Shown here: positions 26,514 through 34,580 of the stretch, piece by piece
Numbering within the stretch: position 1 is the stretch's first letter
Layout: each line of letters opens with the position of its first letter
NCBI GenBank assembly: GCA_023227965.1
Contig: JALOCA010000007.1
Location: 1 to 64,000 of the forward strand
DNA length: 64,000 nt
Source: Lentimicrobiaceae bacterium
GTDB lineage: Bacteria > Bacteroidota > Bacteroidia > Bacteroidales > JALOCA01
Direction: 5' to 3'
Notes under the pieces: generated by a model
The model's database searches: none
What the model was told of the DNA's origin: nothing
The model's input: only the letters and a program-made list of their open reading frames with translations
Position numbers and translations under genes: made by a program

Positions 26514-26532
26514 CCGGGAAACCCAATAATTG

Positions 26533-26550
26533 ACCGGCATAGCCGGTTTT
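26533..26550 (+). terminator. Terminator of the helix-turn-helix gene
   Basis: ACCGGC (26533-26538) and GCCGGT (26542-26547) form a six-pair GC-rich stem with an ATA loop, followed by TTT, 20 bases after the stop codon. Confidence 0.7.
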
Positions 26551-26637
26551 CTCATAACTTAGTGCTCCTTAATGGTTAAAAAATGTCGGGCCAGGCCGGG
26601 CGTAGTCGAGGTCGGTTTATTATCCGTTTAAATTTTC

Positions 26638-26645
26638 TATTTTTG
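26638..26645 (+). promoter_or_regulatory. -7 box of the sirtuin gene
   Basis: TATTTTTG matches TAnnTTTG and lies 16 bases before the ATG at 26662. A possible weak -33 (TTTA) lies 18 bases upstream. Confidence 0.5.
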
Positions 26646-26661
26646 TACAAAATATTTACGA

Positions 26662-27351
26662 ATGAAAACCATTGTAGTACTCACTGGTGCAGGCATCAGT
26701 GCCGAAAGTGGCATCAAAACCTTTCGCGACAGCGGCGGACTCTGGGAAGAGTACCGTGTGGAAGATGTTGCTACCTACGAAGCATGGGAACGTAATCCAA
26801 AACTTGTATTAGATTTTTACAACCAGCGCCGCAAACAGTTGTACCAGGTACAGCCCAATGCCGCTCACTATGCCCTGGCGCAACTCGAAGAAAAGTTTAA
26901 CGTACACGTCATCACCCAGAATGTGGACGATCTGCACGAACGTGCCGACAGCAAAAATGTCCTCCATCTGCATGGAGAGCTGAAGAAAGTCCGTAGTACG
27001 GTGGACGAAAACCTGGTTTACGACCTCGACGGATGGGAACTGCACTGGGGCGACAAATGCGAAAAGGGGAGCCAGCTCCGTCCACATATCGTTTGGTTTG
27101 GTGAAGCGGTGCCCAACATTGTTCCTGCCGCCGAAATAAGTGAAAAGGCAGATATTTACCTTGTCATTGGCACTTCTCTTAACGTGTATCCTGCTGCAGG
27201 TTTACTCAACTATGTTTACCCCGACCGTCCCAAATATATCGTAGATCCCAATGATGTTACGGCAAATCATATCCGCAATCTTTATCACATTAAAGAAAAA
27301 GCCGGTGTTGGCGTTCCGGCTCTGGTGGACAAATTGCTTGCCGATGGATAG
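26662..27351 (+). CDS. cobB: Sir2-type NAD-dependent protein deacylase
   Basis: A 229-residue sirtuin that removes acyl groups from lysines using NAD. Motifs: GAGISAESGIKTFRDSGGLW, TQNVDDLH, catalytic His104 in HLHGE, RPHIVWFGE, GTSLNVYPA. Tyr53 and Arg56 in FYNQRR correspond to the YxxR pair of class III sirtuins (SIRT5, CobB), which favours succinyl and other acidic acyl groups. The zinc-ribbon region has a single Cys (GDKCEKGSQ), so the usual four-Cys zinc site is missing. The recX start overlaps its last codons by eight bases, so they are translated together. Confidence 0.9.
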   Translation: MKTIVVLTGAGISAESGIKTFRDSGGLWEEYRVEDVATYEAWERNPKLVLDFYNQRRKQLYQVQPNAAHYALAQLEEKFNVHVITQNVDDLHERADSKNVLHLHGELKKVRSTVDENLVYDLDGWELHWGDKCEKGSQLRPHIVWFGEAVPNIVPAAEISEKADIYLVIGTSLNVYPAAGLLNYVYPDRPKYIVDPNDVTANHIRNLYHIKEKAGVGVPALVDKLLADG

Positions 27352-27802
27352 GAAAACGGCTCTGGTGAAATTGCAGAAATTCTGTGCATATCAGGAGCGT
27401 TGCGAGTTCGAAATACTTGCAAAGCTCGGCGAATGGGAACTAAATGCTAAAGATATTGCCCGGGTTATGTCGCAGTTGAAGGAGGAGAATTTCTTTAGCA
27501 ATACTCGTTTTGCCGAGGTGTTTGCCGGTGGAAAATTCCGGATGAAATGCTGGGGAAGGTTAAAAATTGCGGATGAACTTCGCAAGCGACATATCAACGA
27601 AAAAGATATTACTTTTGCACTCCAACAAATCAGCCCTGAGGATTATCGCGAAGCACTGAAACAACTGCTCGTTAAAAAAGCTGCTGAACTGCACGAGGAA
27701 GATGATTTCACACGAAATGGCAAACTGGCAACTTATGCCATGTCGCATGGATATGAAACCGGATTAGTTTGGGAAACCATTAAAATGCTTAAAGTAAGCT
27801 AA
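27344..27802 (+). CDS. recX: RecX-family regulatory protein
   Basis: RecX modulates RecA filaments. The 152-residue protein has the tandem three-helix RecX pattern: ALVKLQKFCAYQERCEFEILAKL, then MSQLKEENFFSNTRFAEVFAGGKFRMKCWGRLKIADELRKRHI, then SPEDYREALKQLLVKKAAEL. The open frame extends upstream to 27251 inside the sirtuin gene, but the ATG at 27344 is chosen because it gives the family start and an eight-base overlap typical of coupling. Confidence 0.85.
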   Translation: MDRKTALVKLQKFCAYQERCEFEILAKLGEWELNAKDIARVMSQLKEENFFSNTRFAEVFAGGKFRMKCWGRLKIADELRKRHINEKDITFALQQISPEDYREALKQLLVKKAAELHEEDDFTRNGKLATYAMSHGYETGLVWETIKMLKVS

Positions 27803-27845
27803 AGTTTGAAATGCTTAAAGTACTTTAGGTACTAAAATATAAACG

Positions 27846-28926
27846 ATGACCAACATAAAAGAATTACAGAAAAGGTTAGACGACCTGAGGAGGTTCCTTT
27901 GACCTGGATGGCAAACTAAAACAAATTGCCGACGAGGAAGCTCTTACGCAGGCTTCCGGTTTTTGGGACGACCCAAAAGCTGCTGAACAGGTTTTAAAAT
28001 CTATTCAATTAAAGAAAAAATGGACAGATTCCTGGCAACAGGCAAAAGACCGCCTCGACGACCTGCAAATTTTAAACGATTTTTACTTAGCAGGCGAAGG
28101 TAGCGAAGCCGAACTGGAAACAGTCGCCAATTCAGTGCTTACACTGATAGAAGAGCTTGAGTTCCGGAATATGCTCCGTAACGAGGAAGATATTCTTGGT
28201 GCTGTTTTAAACATTAATCCTGGTGCAGGTGGCACAGAGAGTCAGGACTGGGCACAGATGCTTATGCGAATGTACATTCGCTGGGGTGAACTTAATGGCT
28301 ATAAGGTGAAGGAACTCGATTTCCAGCCAGGCGATGTGGCAGGACTGAAATCTGTTTCCCTCGAGTTCGAAGGTGATTATGCCTTCGGTTACCTCAAAGG
28401 TGAAAACGGCGTGCACCGCCTGGTACGGCTTTCGCCTTACGATGCCAACAACCGCCGCCACACCTCTTTTGCTTCGGTGTATGTTTATCCTGTTGTTGAT
28501 GATAATATTGAAGTAGAAATAAATCAGTCAGACATCACCTGGGATACTTTCCGCTCAAGCGGTCCCGGCGGGCAGAATGTAAACAAAGTAGAAACAGCAG
28601 TCAGGCTGAAGCACGAGCCTACCGGCATCGTCATTGAATGTCAGGTTACCCGTTCGCAATTGCAAAACCGCGAGAAAGCATTGCAGATGCTGCGTTCACA
28701 GTTGTACGAAATAGAATTGCGTAAACGAAGGGAAGCCCAGGCAGAAATCGAAAGCAACAAGAAAAAGATAGAATGGGGTTCGCAAATACGCAGTTATGTA
28801 CTGCACCCTTACAAACTGGTAAAAGATGTCAGAACCGGTTGTGAAACCTCCGATGCTCAGGGTGTGCTCGACGGCGGACTGAACGCTTTCATCAAGGCAT
28901 ACCTGATGGAATTTGGGAATATTTAA
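27846..28926 (+). CDS. prfB: Peptide chain release factor 2 with programmed +1 frameshift
   Basis: RF2 ends translation at UGA and UAA. The gene is in two frames: 27846-27899 encodes 18 residues (MTNIKELQKRLDDLRRFL), then TGA at 27900-27902. Reading continues +1 from 27901 (GAC, DLDGKLKQ) to 28926, giving 359 residues. The shift site is AGGAGG-TTC-CTT-TGA-C, with an internal Shine-Dalgarno-like element three bases before CTT, the same geometry as in Escherichia coli. The catalytic GGQ lies in SSGPGGQNVNK. The stop-codon recognition tripeptide is SPY where SPF is usual (RLSPYDANN). Start is the ATG at 27846, 43 bases after recX. Confidence 0.95.
27885..27903 (+). promoter_or_regulatory. RF2 programmed frameshift signal
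   Basis: AGGAGG, a three-base spacer TTC, the slippery CTT codon and the TGA stop followed by C form the complete autoregulatory site. When RF2 is scarce the ribosome pauses at TGA and slips +1; when RF2 is plentiful synthesis stops after 18 residues. Confidence 0.95.
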
Positions 28927-28928
28927 AC

Positions 28929-28960
28929 CTTCCAGAGTGCGAAGCACCTGGAAGAGTTTT
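28929..28960 (+). terminator. Terminator after prfB
   Basis: CTTCCAG (28929-28935) pairs with CTGGAAG (28948-28954), with an inner GTGC/GCAC stem, a bulged A and a GAA loop, followed by AGTTTT. It lies three bases past the prfB stop. Confidence 0.65.
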
Positions 28961-29001
28961 AAAAAAGAGTTCAAACGAAACAAACTTTAGTCCTTTAGAC
29001 T

Positions 29002-29031
29002 TTTGAAGGTTTACAAAATTTTTTATCTTTG
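29002..29031 (+). promoter_or_regulatory. Promoter for fumC
   Basis: TTTG at 29002-29005 and TATCTTTG at 29024-29031 are 18 bases apart and match the -33/-7 elements. The ATG follows at 29055. Confidence 0.55.
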
Positions 29032-29054
29032 TAGGGTAATTAATTTTTTTTGCC

Positions 29055-30437
29055 ATGAAAACCCGTACTGAAAAGGACACGATGGGAACCGTGGAAGTTC
29101 CTGCCGACAAATACTGGGGTGCACAAACCCAGCGTTCGAAAGACAATTTTAAAATAGGCGATGGCAGCATGCCCCGCGAAATAATTTACGCTTTTGCTTA
29201 CCTGAAAAAAGCTGCTGCACTCACCAATTTCGAGTTAGGTGTCCTTCCCAAAGAAAAATGCGACCTTATCTGCCAGGTATGCGACGAAATTCTGGAAGGT
29301 AAGCTCAGCGACCAGTTTCCATTGGTTGTTTGGCAAACAGGAAGCGGTACCCAAAGCAACATGAATCTGAACGAAGTGATTGCCAATCGTGCCCATGTGT
29401 TGCATGGCGGAAATCTGGGAGATGAGAAAAAATTCATCCATCCCAACGATGATGTCAACAAAAGTCAGTCATCCAACGACACTTTCCCTACGGCAATGTC
29501 TATCGCAGCTTATAAAATGGTAATGGAATGCACTCTTCCCGGAGTGGAAAAACTGAAGAATACCCTTGCGGCTAAATCGGAGGCTTTTAAAGATATTGTA
29601 AAAACCGGTCGCACTCACATGATGGATGCCACTCCGCTTGCGTTGGGACAGGAGTTTTCGGGCTATGTGTCGCAACTGGAACATGGCATCAAAGCTTTAA
29701 ATAACACCTTGGATCATCTTTCGGAGCTTGCCCTTGGTGGAACTGCCGTAGGAACCGGACTCAACACGCCCAAAGGTTACGATGTGCTGGTAGCAAAAAT
29801 AATAAGTGAGCTTACCGGTTATCCGTTTAAAACGGCTCCCAATAAATTTGAATCTCTCGCAGCACACGATGCCATTGTGGAAACTTCCGGGGCTTTAAAG
29901 ACTTTGGCTGTAAGCCTGATGAAAATAGCTAACGACACCCGTCTGCTCGCTTCGGGTCCCCGCTGCGGCATAGGAGAAATAAAACTTCCGGAGAATGAAC
30001 CAGGCTCTTCCATCATGCCTGGGAAGGTAAATCCTACCCAAAACGAAGCCCTGACGATGGTTTGTGCCCAGGTGATTGGTTGCGATGCTGCCATTACCAT
30101 TGCCGGAACCCACGGACACCTCCAGTTGAATGTTTTTAAGCCGGTAATGATTTATAATCTGCTTCTATCAGCCCGTTTGCTTGGTGATGCCTGTGTCTCC
30201 TTTAACGATAACTGTGCCATTGGTATAGAACCTAATCTGCCGTTTATCAAAAAGAACCTTGAAAACTCACTGATGCTGGTAACGGCATTAAATACCCATA
30301 TAGGATACGAAAACTCGGCTAAAATTGCCAAAAAAGCCCATAAAGAAGGTAAAACTTTGCGTGAAGCCGCCATTGAATTGGGTTTGCTTACCAATGAGCA
30401 GTTTACACTCTGGGTTAACCCGGCAAAGATGGTATAG
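29055..30437 (+). CDS. fumC: Class II fumarate hydratase
   Basis: FumC interconverts fumarate and malate without an iron-sulfur cluster. The 460-residue protein has VWQTGSGTQSNMN, NKSQSSNDTFPTAM, GRTHMMDATPLALGQEFSG, GGTAVGTGLN and the signature GSSIMPGKVNPTQ, so the active site is complete. Aspartase belongs to the same superfamily, but the T-G-S-G-T and GRTH contexts fit fumarase. In a succinate/propionate-forming Bacteroidota it would run from malate to fumarate, ahead of fumarate reductase and the methylmalonyl-CoA genes found at 58.9-64 kb. Confidence 0.95.
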   Translation: MKTRTEKDTMGTVEVPADKYWGAQTQRSKDNFKIGDGSMPREIIYAFAYLKKAAALTNFELGVLPKEKCDLICQVCDEILEGKLSDQFPLVVWQTGSGTQSNMNLNEVIANRAHVLHGGNLGDEKKFIHPNDDVNKSQSSNDTFPTAMSIAAYKMVMECTLPGVEKLKNTLAAKSEAFKDIVKTGRTHMMDATPLALGQEFSGYVSQLEHGIKALNNTLDHLSELALGGTAVGTGLNTPKGYDVLVAKIISELTGYPFKTAPNKFESLAAHDAIVETSGALKTLAVSLMKIANDTRLLASGPRCGIGEIKLPENEPGSSIMPGKVNPTQNEALTMVCAQVIGCDAAITIAGTHGHLQLNVFKPVMIYNLLLSARLLGDACVSFNDNCAIGIEPNLPFIKKNLENSLMLVTALNTHIGYENSAKIAKKAHKEGKTLREAAIELGLLTNEQFTLWVNPAKMV

Positions 30438-30453
30438 GAAGATCATAATAATA

Positions 30454-30478
30454 AACGCTCAAGTTGAGTGTTTTTTTT
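30454..30478 (+). terminator. Terminator of fumC
   Basis: AACGCTCAA and TTGAGTGTT (30454-30472) form a stem with a three-base loop and one G-T pair, followed by eight T. It lies between two convergent genes and overlaps the last codon of the minus-strand gene. Confidence 0.7.
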
Positions 30479-31112
30479 ATTTTGGCATGTTTTCTTTTTT
30501 CCATGCTCCATATCGTTTCCCGGTCTTTTCCATCGCATTCAGGATGGAGTTTGCCCAGTAGTTCCTGAAGCCGATGCCTCCGGGTTTGCTGGTTATTCTT
30601 TCCGTAATAAGCACCTTATTGGTTGCTATATCAAAGAATGTTACAAACATATTTGCCTTTTCGCCTGCTTTATCGAGGCTTTCCATGATAAACACAATGC
30701 CAATGCCGGTTCTATCGCCCACCTTATATCCTGATACTATTTGTTGTACGATATTTTCGTTCAAGGTAAGCCGGTCGTCGGGATTATCCGAAACCAGGTT
30801 GTTTACGTCCGAAAGCTGGTTCTGAGCTTTTACAACCGTTAAATCGTATTCCACAGATTTTTTTCTGATAAATTTACCAATACAAAACTTTTCTTTTTCA
30901 TTTACCATCAAATTATTAATGGATTCAAAATATATGTCTTTAATTTTGGGTACATCTGTAAAACCTGTCGAACCAATCAGTTTTACATGGGAGAAGTCAA
31001 TTCCGTAAAAAACAATATCAGTAGTCGTAAAAATTTCACTGATGGTGTTTTGTGCATGGGTTGTCGTTTCGCACAAAACAAAAACGAACAACAACAAAAT
31101 TAATTTTTTCAT
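30477..31112 (-). CDS. Secreted protein of unknown function
   Basis: A 211-residue protein with a signal peptide (LILLLFVFVLCETTTHAQ) and no domain I can name. Visible segments are TTDIVFYGIDFSHVKLIGSTGF near the start, a central IVQQIVSGYKVGDRTGIGIVFIMESLDKAGEKANMFVTFFDIATNKVLI, and YWANSILNAMEKTGKRYGAWKK at the end. The alternation of strands and a final helix suggests a compact periplasmic fold. Similar proteins occur in other Bacteroidota as far as I recall. A TTG two codons earlier opens the frame; the ATG at 31112 is preferred. It could be co-regulated with the unknown secreted protein at 31524, but the two are separated by a terminator. Confidence 0.65.
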   Translation of the reverse strand: MKKLILLLFVFVLCETTTHAQNTISEIFTTTDIVFYGIDFSHVKLIGSTGFTDVPKIKDIYFESINNLMVNEKEKFCIGKFIRKKSVEYDLTVVKAQNQLSDVNNLVSDNPDDRLTLNENIVQQIVSGYKVGDRTGIGIVFIMESLDKAGEKANMFVTFFDIATNKVLITERITSKPGGIGFRNYWANSILNAMEKTGKRYGAWKKENMPK

Positions 31113-31523
31113 ATTCAAGTGTTTGATAATTAGTCAATCTTTAAGTTTGTTTTTGTATAATATCCTTGCTAAATAAAATTTCCTTTTATTATATTTTCAT
31201 TGTAAAGCATCAATTCATCAATGCGTGTAAACTGAGTCTTTTTTTTGATTAAAATGTTTATTTGTATTTTTACAAAAGGATTAATAATTGCAAAATTAAA
31301 AAATTGCAAAAGAGATACAATATTTTTGAATAATTTGTTTCAATGCAAAATAGGCTTGGGCAGGTTTTTCAAGCTGCAGCCAGAAGCGTTTTAGTATAAT
31401 TTTCATGTTGCATTGAACAATGCCGTTTTTACGGCTGAAAAATGAAATTGTAATTTGAATAATTATTTTTAATAAAAAAGGCATACTAAAACAGCATGCC
31501 TTAATTTACCGGATTGAAAAAAA
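31113..31523. other. Intergenic region between two secreted-protein genes
   Basis: 411 A/T-rich bases. Apart from the terminator at its right end I see no gene; a 62-codon minus-strand frame (31296-31484) has a composition like its A/T-rich surroundings and no start signal. No clear promoter box was found for the gene at 30477. Confidence 0.55.
31474..31503 (-). terminator. Terminator of the secreted-protein gene at 31524
   Basis: On the minus strand AAGGCATGC and GTATGCCTT (stem 31479-31503, loop of T/A) are followed by TTTTTTATT. It lies about 20 bases beyond the stop codon. Confidence 0.75.
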
Positions 31524-32141
31524 TTATTTATACACGTTTTTTGCAAAATATTTGGCAACAATTGTTCCTGCAAATTCATAAGCTTTCAGCAACCGGTAAC
31601 CCGAATCGAAATCAAAACCCGCTGCACCTCCACCGGCAATTTTATTAACGGTGAATTTAGCCACTTCTGCTTTAGGATTTGCAGTTTCAATAATGGTAAC
31701 TTCAATGTCAATGCTTGCATCCTTACGGACAACTCCAACATTAAAACCTGGTTCGAGAAAAACTGTACGTACAATCATAGTATATTTTGCCTTTTTAAAA
31801 TCAGAACTTACTTTAATACCTTTATTAACAAGAAAATTATTAAAGTTAGTTTCAAATCCCGGCTGAAACTTTTGTTTTTTATCATTATTCCATGCAACAA
31901 TCCATTTATCGCCTTTTCCAGCTTCCTTTTTGTTGTACTCCTCAACTTTACTCTTAGTGTATTCATCTTCCTTATCAAATTTTCCTACAGCCATTCCATC
32001 GTAAGAAAACGAAATCAGAATTTCTTTTTCAGCCTTCAACTGGGCGGGGTCGCCCGAAACCAATTTAACTTTCTGAGCATTTAAAGTGAAAGCTGAAACA
32101 ATAAAAACGCTCATAGTCATTAGGATAACAATCTTTTTCAT
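31524..32141 (-). CDS. Secreted protein of unknown function
   Basis: A 205-residue exported protein with signal peptide (IVILMTMSVFIVSAFTLNAQ). The mature part contains KEILISFSYDGMAVGKFDKEDEYTKSKVEEYNKKEAGKGDKWI, then strands such as ANYTMIVRTVFLEPGF-like KYTMIVRTVFLEPGFNVG, a hydrophobic beta pair (IDIEVTIIETANP) and a Gly-rich turn (KIAGGGAAGFDFDSG) before a final helix (RLLKAYEFAGTIVAKYFA). The arrangement recalls lipoprotein-like proteins with a CsgG/DUF4410-type fold, but that is a guess. Single-gene unit with its own terminator. Confidence 0.65.
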   Translation of the reverse strand: MKKIVILMTMSVFIVSAFTLNAQKVKLVSGDPAQLKAEKEILISFSYDGMAVGKFDKEDEYTKSKVEEYNKKEAGKGDKWIVAWNNDKKQKFQPGFETNFNNFLVNKGIKVSSDFKKAKYTMIVRTVFLEPGFNVGVVRKDASIDIEVTIIETANPKAEVAKFTVNKIAGGGAAGFDFDSGYRLLKAYEFAGTIVAKYFAKNVYK

Positions 32142-32268
32142 TGTCGTGAATTATTAGGTTAATACTTAATGATTGAAGGCATAAATTAACTACAATATTT
32201 TCGATTTTCTGATATTTTATTTGTTTTTTTATAACTTATTAAAAAAAATAATTTTAATGGAAAAATAG

Positions 32269-32276
32269 TATTTTTG
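32269..32276 (+). promoter_or_regulatory. -7 box of the polyprenyl synthase gene
   Basis: TATTTTTG matches TAnnTTTG and lies 16 bases before the ATG at 32293; the surrounding sequence is too A/T-rich to place a -33 element. Confidence 0.45.
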
Positions 32277-32292
32277 AAAATTATTCAAAAAG

Positions 32293-33267
32293 ATGACAGT
32301 GCTGGATGGTATTAAAGCCCCTGTAAAAACGCAATTAGAAGCGTTTGAACAATCTTTCAGAAAGAGCATGCAAAGCAATGTTCTGCTTCTTGATAATATT
32401 ACTAGGTACATCCTTCGCAGAAAAGGCAAACAAATGCGTCCGCTTTTCGTGATGCTGAGTGCCAATATTTGCGGGGGAATAAATGAAAGCACTTTTCGTG
32501 CAGCATCTCTCATCGAACTGCTACATACGGCTACCCTGGTTCACGACGATGTAGTGGACGATTCCAATGAACGCCGCGGTTTTTTCTCTATCAATGCTTT
32601 GTGGAAAAATAAAATAGCTGTTCTTGTAGGCGATTACCTGCTTTCAAAAGGTTTGCTGTTATCACTTGACAACAATGATTTTAACCTGCTAAAAATTGTT
32701 TCGGAAGCCACAAGGCAAATGAGTGAAGGCGAGTTGCTTCAAATTGAGAAAGCCCGTCGTCTCGACATACGCGAAGACGTATATTTTGAGATCATCAGTA
32801 AAAAAACAGCCTCTCTCATTGCTTCCTGTTGTGCCTGCGGAGCTTTTTCGGCTGGTGCTGATGCATCTGTGGTTGAGAAAATGCACAGTTTTGGCGAAAA
32901 AGTTGGTATTGCCTTTCAAATCAAAGACGATCTTTTTGATTATGAAAAAAGCCGGGAAACCGGAAAGCCCAACGGAATTGACATAAAGGAGCAGAAAATG
33001 ACCCTGCCTTTGATTTATCTGCTCGAAAACAGTACCTTTATTGAAAAACGAAGAATCATCAACATCATAAAAAACCATAACAGGGATGTTGTTAAAGTAG
33101 CCGAAATTATTCAAAAGGTAAACCAAAGCGGGGGAATAGCTTACACCCGTCAGAAAATGGCAGAGTATCGGCAGGCGGCACTGGATATTTTACACCAATT
33201 CCCTGAAAGCCCTTCACTACAAGCGATGGAGCAATTGGTTCTTTATACTACTGAACGAAAAAAATAA
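32293..33267 (+). CDS. Trans-polyprenyl diphosphate synthase
   Basis: A 324-residue enzyme that extends farnesyl or geranyl diphosphate with isopentenyl diphosphate, most likely to supply the menaquinone side chain (IspB/HepT type). The first aspartate-rich motif is DDVVDD (85-90) preceded by LVHD and followed by SNERRG; the second is KDDLFD near 217. KGKQMRPLFVMLSA near 45 is the N-terminal substrate-binding stretch. Chain length cannot be told from sequence alone. It converges on the histidine kinase gene with six bases between stops. Confidence 0.9.
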   Translation: MTVLDGIKAPVKTQLEAFEQSFRKSMQSNVLLLDNITRYILRRKGKQMRPLFVMLSANICGGINESTFRAASLIELLHTATLVHDDVVDDSNERRGFFSINALWKNKIAVLVGDYLLSKGLLLSLDNNDFNLLKIVSEATRQMSEGELLQIEKARRLDIREDVYFEIISKKTASLIASCCACGAFSAGADASVVEKMHSFGEKVGIAFQIKDDLFDYEKSRETGKPNGIDIKEQKMTLPLIYLLENSTFIEKRRIINIIKNHNRDVVKVAEIIQKVNQSGGIAYTRQKMAEYRQAALDILHQFPESPSLQAMEQLVLYTTERKK

Positions 33268-33273
33268 CGAATC

Positions 33274-34317
33274 TTAGCGAGCTTTTTCCAGTGTAAATCC
33301 AAAGGTAGTACCCACGCCCAGGGTGCTTCTTACATTAATGGTTTGCTTGTGGGCTTCAATAATGTGTTTTACGATAGCTAACCCCAACCCAGAGCCTCCC
33401 TGGTCGCGCGAACGGGCTTTGTCGGTACGGTAAAACCGTTCAAAAACACGGGAGAGTTCCTGCTCGGAAATTCCCACCCCATTGTCGGTAACCTCTACCA
33501 GGACGTGCTCGTCCATATCAAAAAAGCGGATACGGGTTTTCCCTCCTTCCACCCCGCAATATTTTATAGAATTATCAACCAGATTAATAAATACCTGTCT
33601 GATTTTCTCACGGTCGGCACTCACCGGGATTGGTTTGTCGGAACCATTGTCGAGGGTAATAAACATCTTTTTCTTTTTGGCTTTTATCTCGAGAAATTCA
33701 AGTACTTCCCTTGACAAAGAAACAACATCAAATTTTTGAAAATTGACTTTAAGTTCCCCTGATTCGAGATGCGCAATGGCTTCGAGATCTTCTACTATGG
33801 CAATCAGGCGGTTTATACTTTTATTGGTGCGCTTCAGGTATTCACGGTTGATAGTGGGGTCTTCCAGCCCGCCGTCGAGCAGGGTTAACACATATCCCTG
33901 CAAGTTAAAAATTGGCGTTTTCAGTTCGTGCGAAACATTACCCAGAAATTCTCTTCGGTACAATTCCTGCGTTTTCAAATCCTCAATTTCTTTGCTTCTT
34001 TCTTTCGCCCATTCGGTTACGTCCTGGTTAACTTCTTCAATATCCGATTTTAAAGCTATTTTCTTTTTTGCATTTTCAGGAACTTTCAGGTGCCGGATGG
34101 TTTTGTATATGAGCCTGATTCTGTCTAAAATGAAGCGCTGCAACGAATAATAAAAGAAAAAATAAGAAAAGCCCAAAATAGCCAAAGCCGTTATCAGCAT
34201 TGCAAGTTCTAACGAAATGCCAATAACCAGTTTAAAAAGGGAGAAGCAAAGGATGAAAACCACTACAACTAAACTTGCGTTTATGAATGCCAGGATTTTC
34301 GGGTTGGAATATTTCAT
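33274..34317 (-). CDS. PhoR-like sensor histidine kinase
   Basis: A 347-residue inner-membrane kinase. Two N-terminal helices (residues about 10-60) are separated by only a few residues, so there is essentially no periplasmic sensor. After a linker of about 60 residues comes the dimerisation helix with FLGNVSHELKTP (His130), then the ATPase part with NLVDNSIKYC (N box), DNGVGISEQEL (G1), FERFYR and GGSGLGLAIVKHI (G2). It pairs with the response regulator at 34581, from which it is separated by 263 bases carrying a repeat element. Signal unknown; phosphate is only one possibility. Confidence 0.92.
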   Translation of the reverse strand: MKYSNPKILAFINASLVVVVFILCFSLFKLVIGISLELAMLITALAILGFSYFFFYYSLQRFILDRIRLIYKTIRHLKVPENAKKKIALKSDIEEVNQDVTEWAKERSKEIEDLKTQELYRREFLGNVSHELKTPIFNLQGYVLTLLDGGLEDPTINREYLKRTNKSINRLIAIVEDLEAIAHLESGELKVNFQKFDVVSLSREVLEFLEIKAKKKKMFITLDNGSDKPIPVSADREKIRQVFINLVDNSIKYCGVEGGKTRIRFFDMDEHVLVEVTDNGVGISEQELSRVFERFYRTDKARSRDQGGSGLGLAIVKHIIEAHKQTINVRSTLGVGTTFGFTLEKAR

Positions 34318-34580
34318 TATATGATTATCTGATATCTTACCTAAAGAAATTTATTAATAAAAATTTCTTTGCGCTCCTTTGCGAAAAACTCAGCAATTCT
34401 CCGCGGTTTAAATCTTTTTTACCGCAGAGGACGGGAAGAATTACGCAGAGAAAACCGCAGAGAAAACCGCAGAGCCTGCTTTGTTGAAAAAATAATGTAT
34501 CATAAAAGAATCATTAATATTTTTCTTCATAGATTATGGTTTTATACTTTTTAGGCAGAAAAACGGATAATCATTTTTCA
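34318..34580. other. Intergenic spacer within the two-component pair
   Basis: 263 bases between the response regulator and its kinase, unusually long for such a pair. It is filled by an inverted and tandem repeat element (34399-34474). No gene is apparent. Confidence 0.6.
34399..34474. repeat. Non-coding 'CCGCAGAG' repeat element
   Basis: CTCCGCGGT (34400 region) and ACCGCAGAG (34421-34429) form an imperfect inverted repeat around a T-rich loop. The 12-bp unit CGCAGAGAAAAC is then repeated at 34444, 34456 and partly 34468. The preceding TTTGCGCTCCTTTGCG belongs to the same style. This resembles a dispersed intergenic element seen in many Bacteroidota and other genomes; only one copy lies here. 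Confidence 0.55.

Noticed and set aside
27846..27902. prfB as a pseudogene because of an in-frame stop after 18 codons
   Set aside because: The stop is the programmed RF2 frameshift site with all its elements.
31296..31484. 62-codon minus-strand open frame in an intergenic region
   Set aside because: A/T-rich, no start signal and no recognisable motif.
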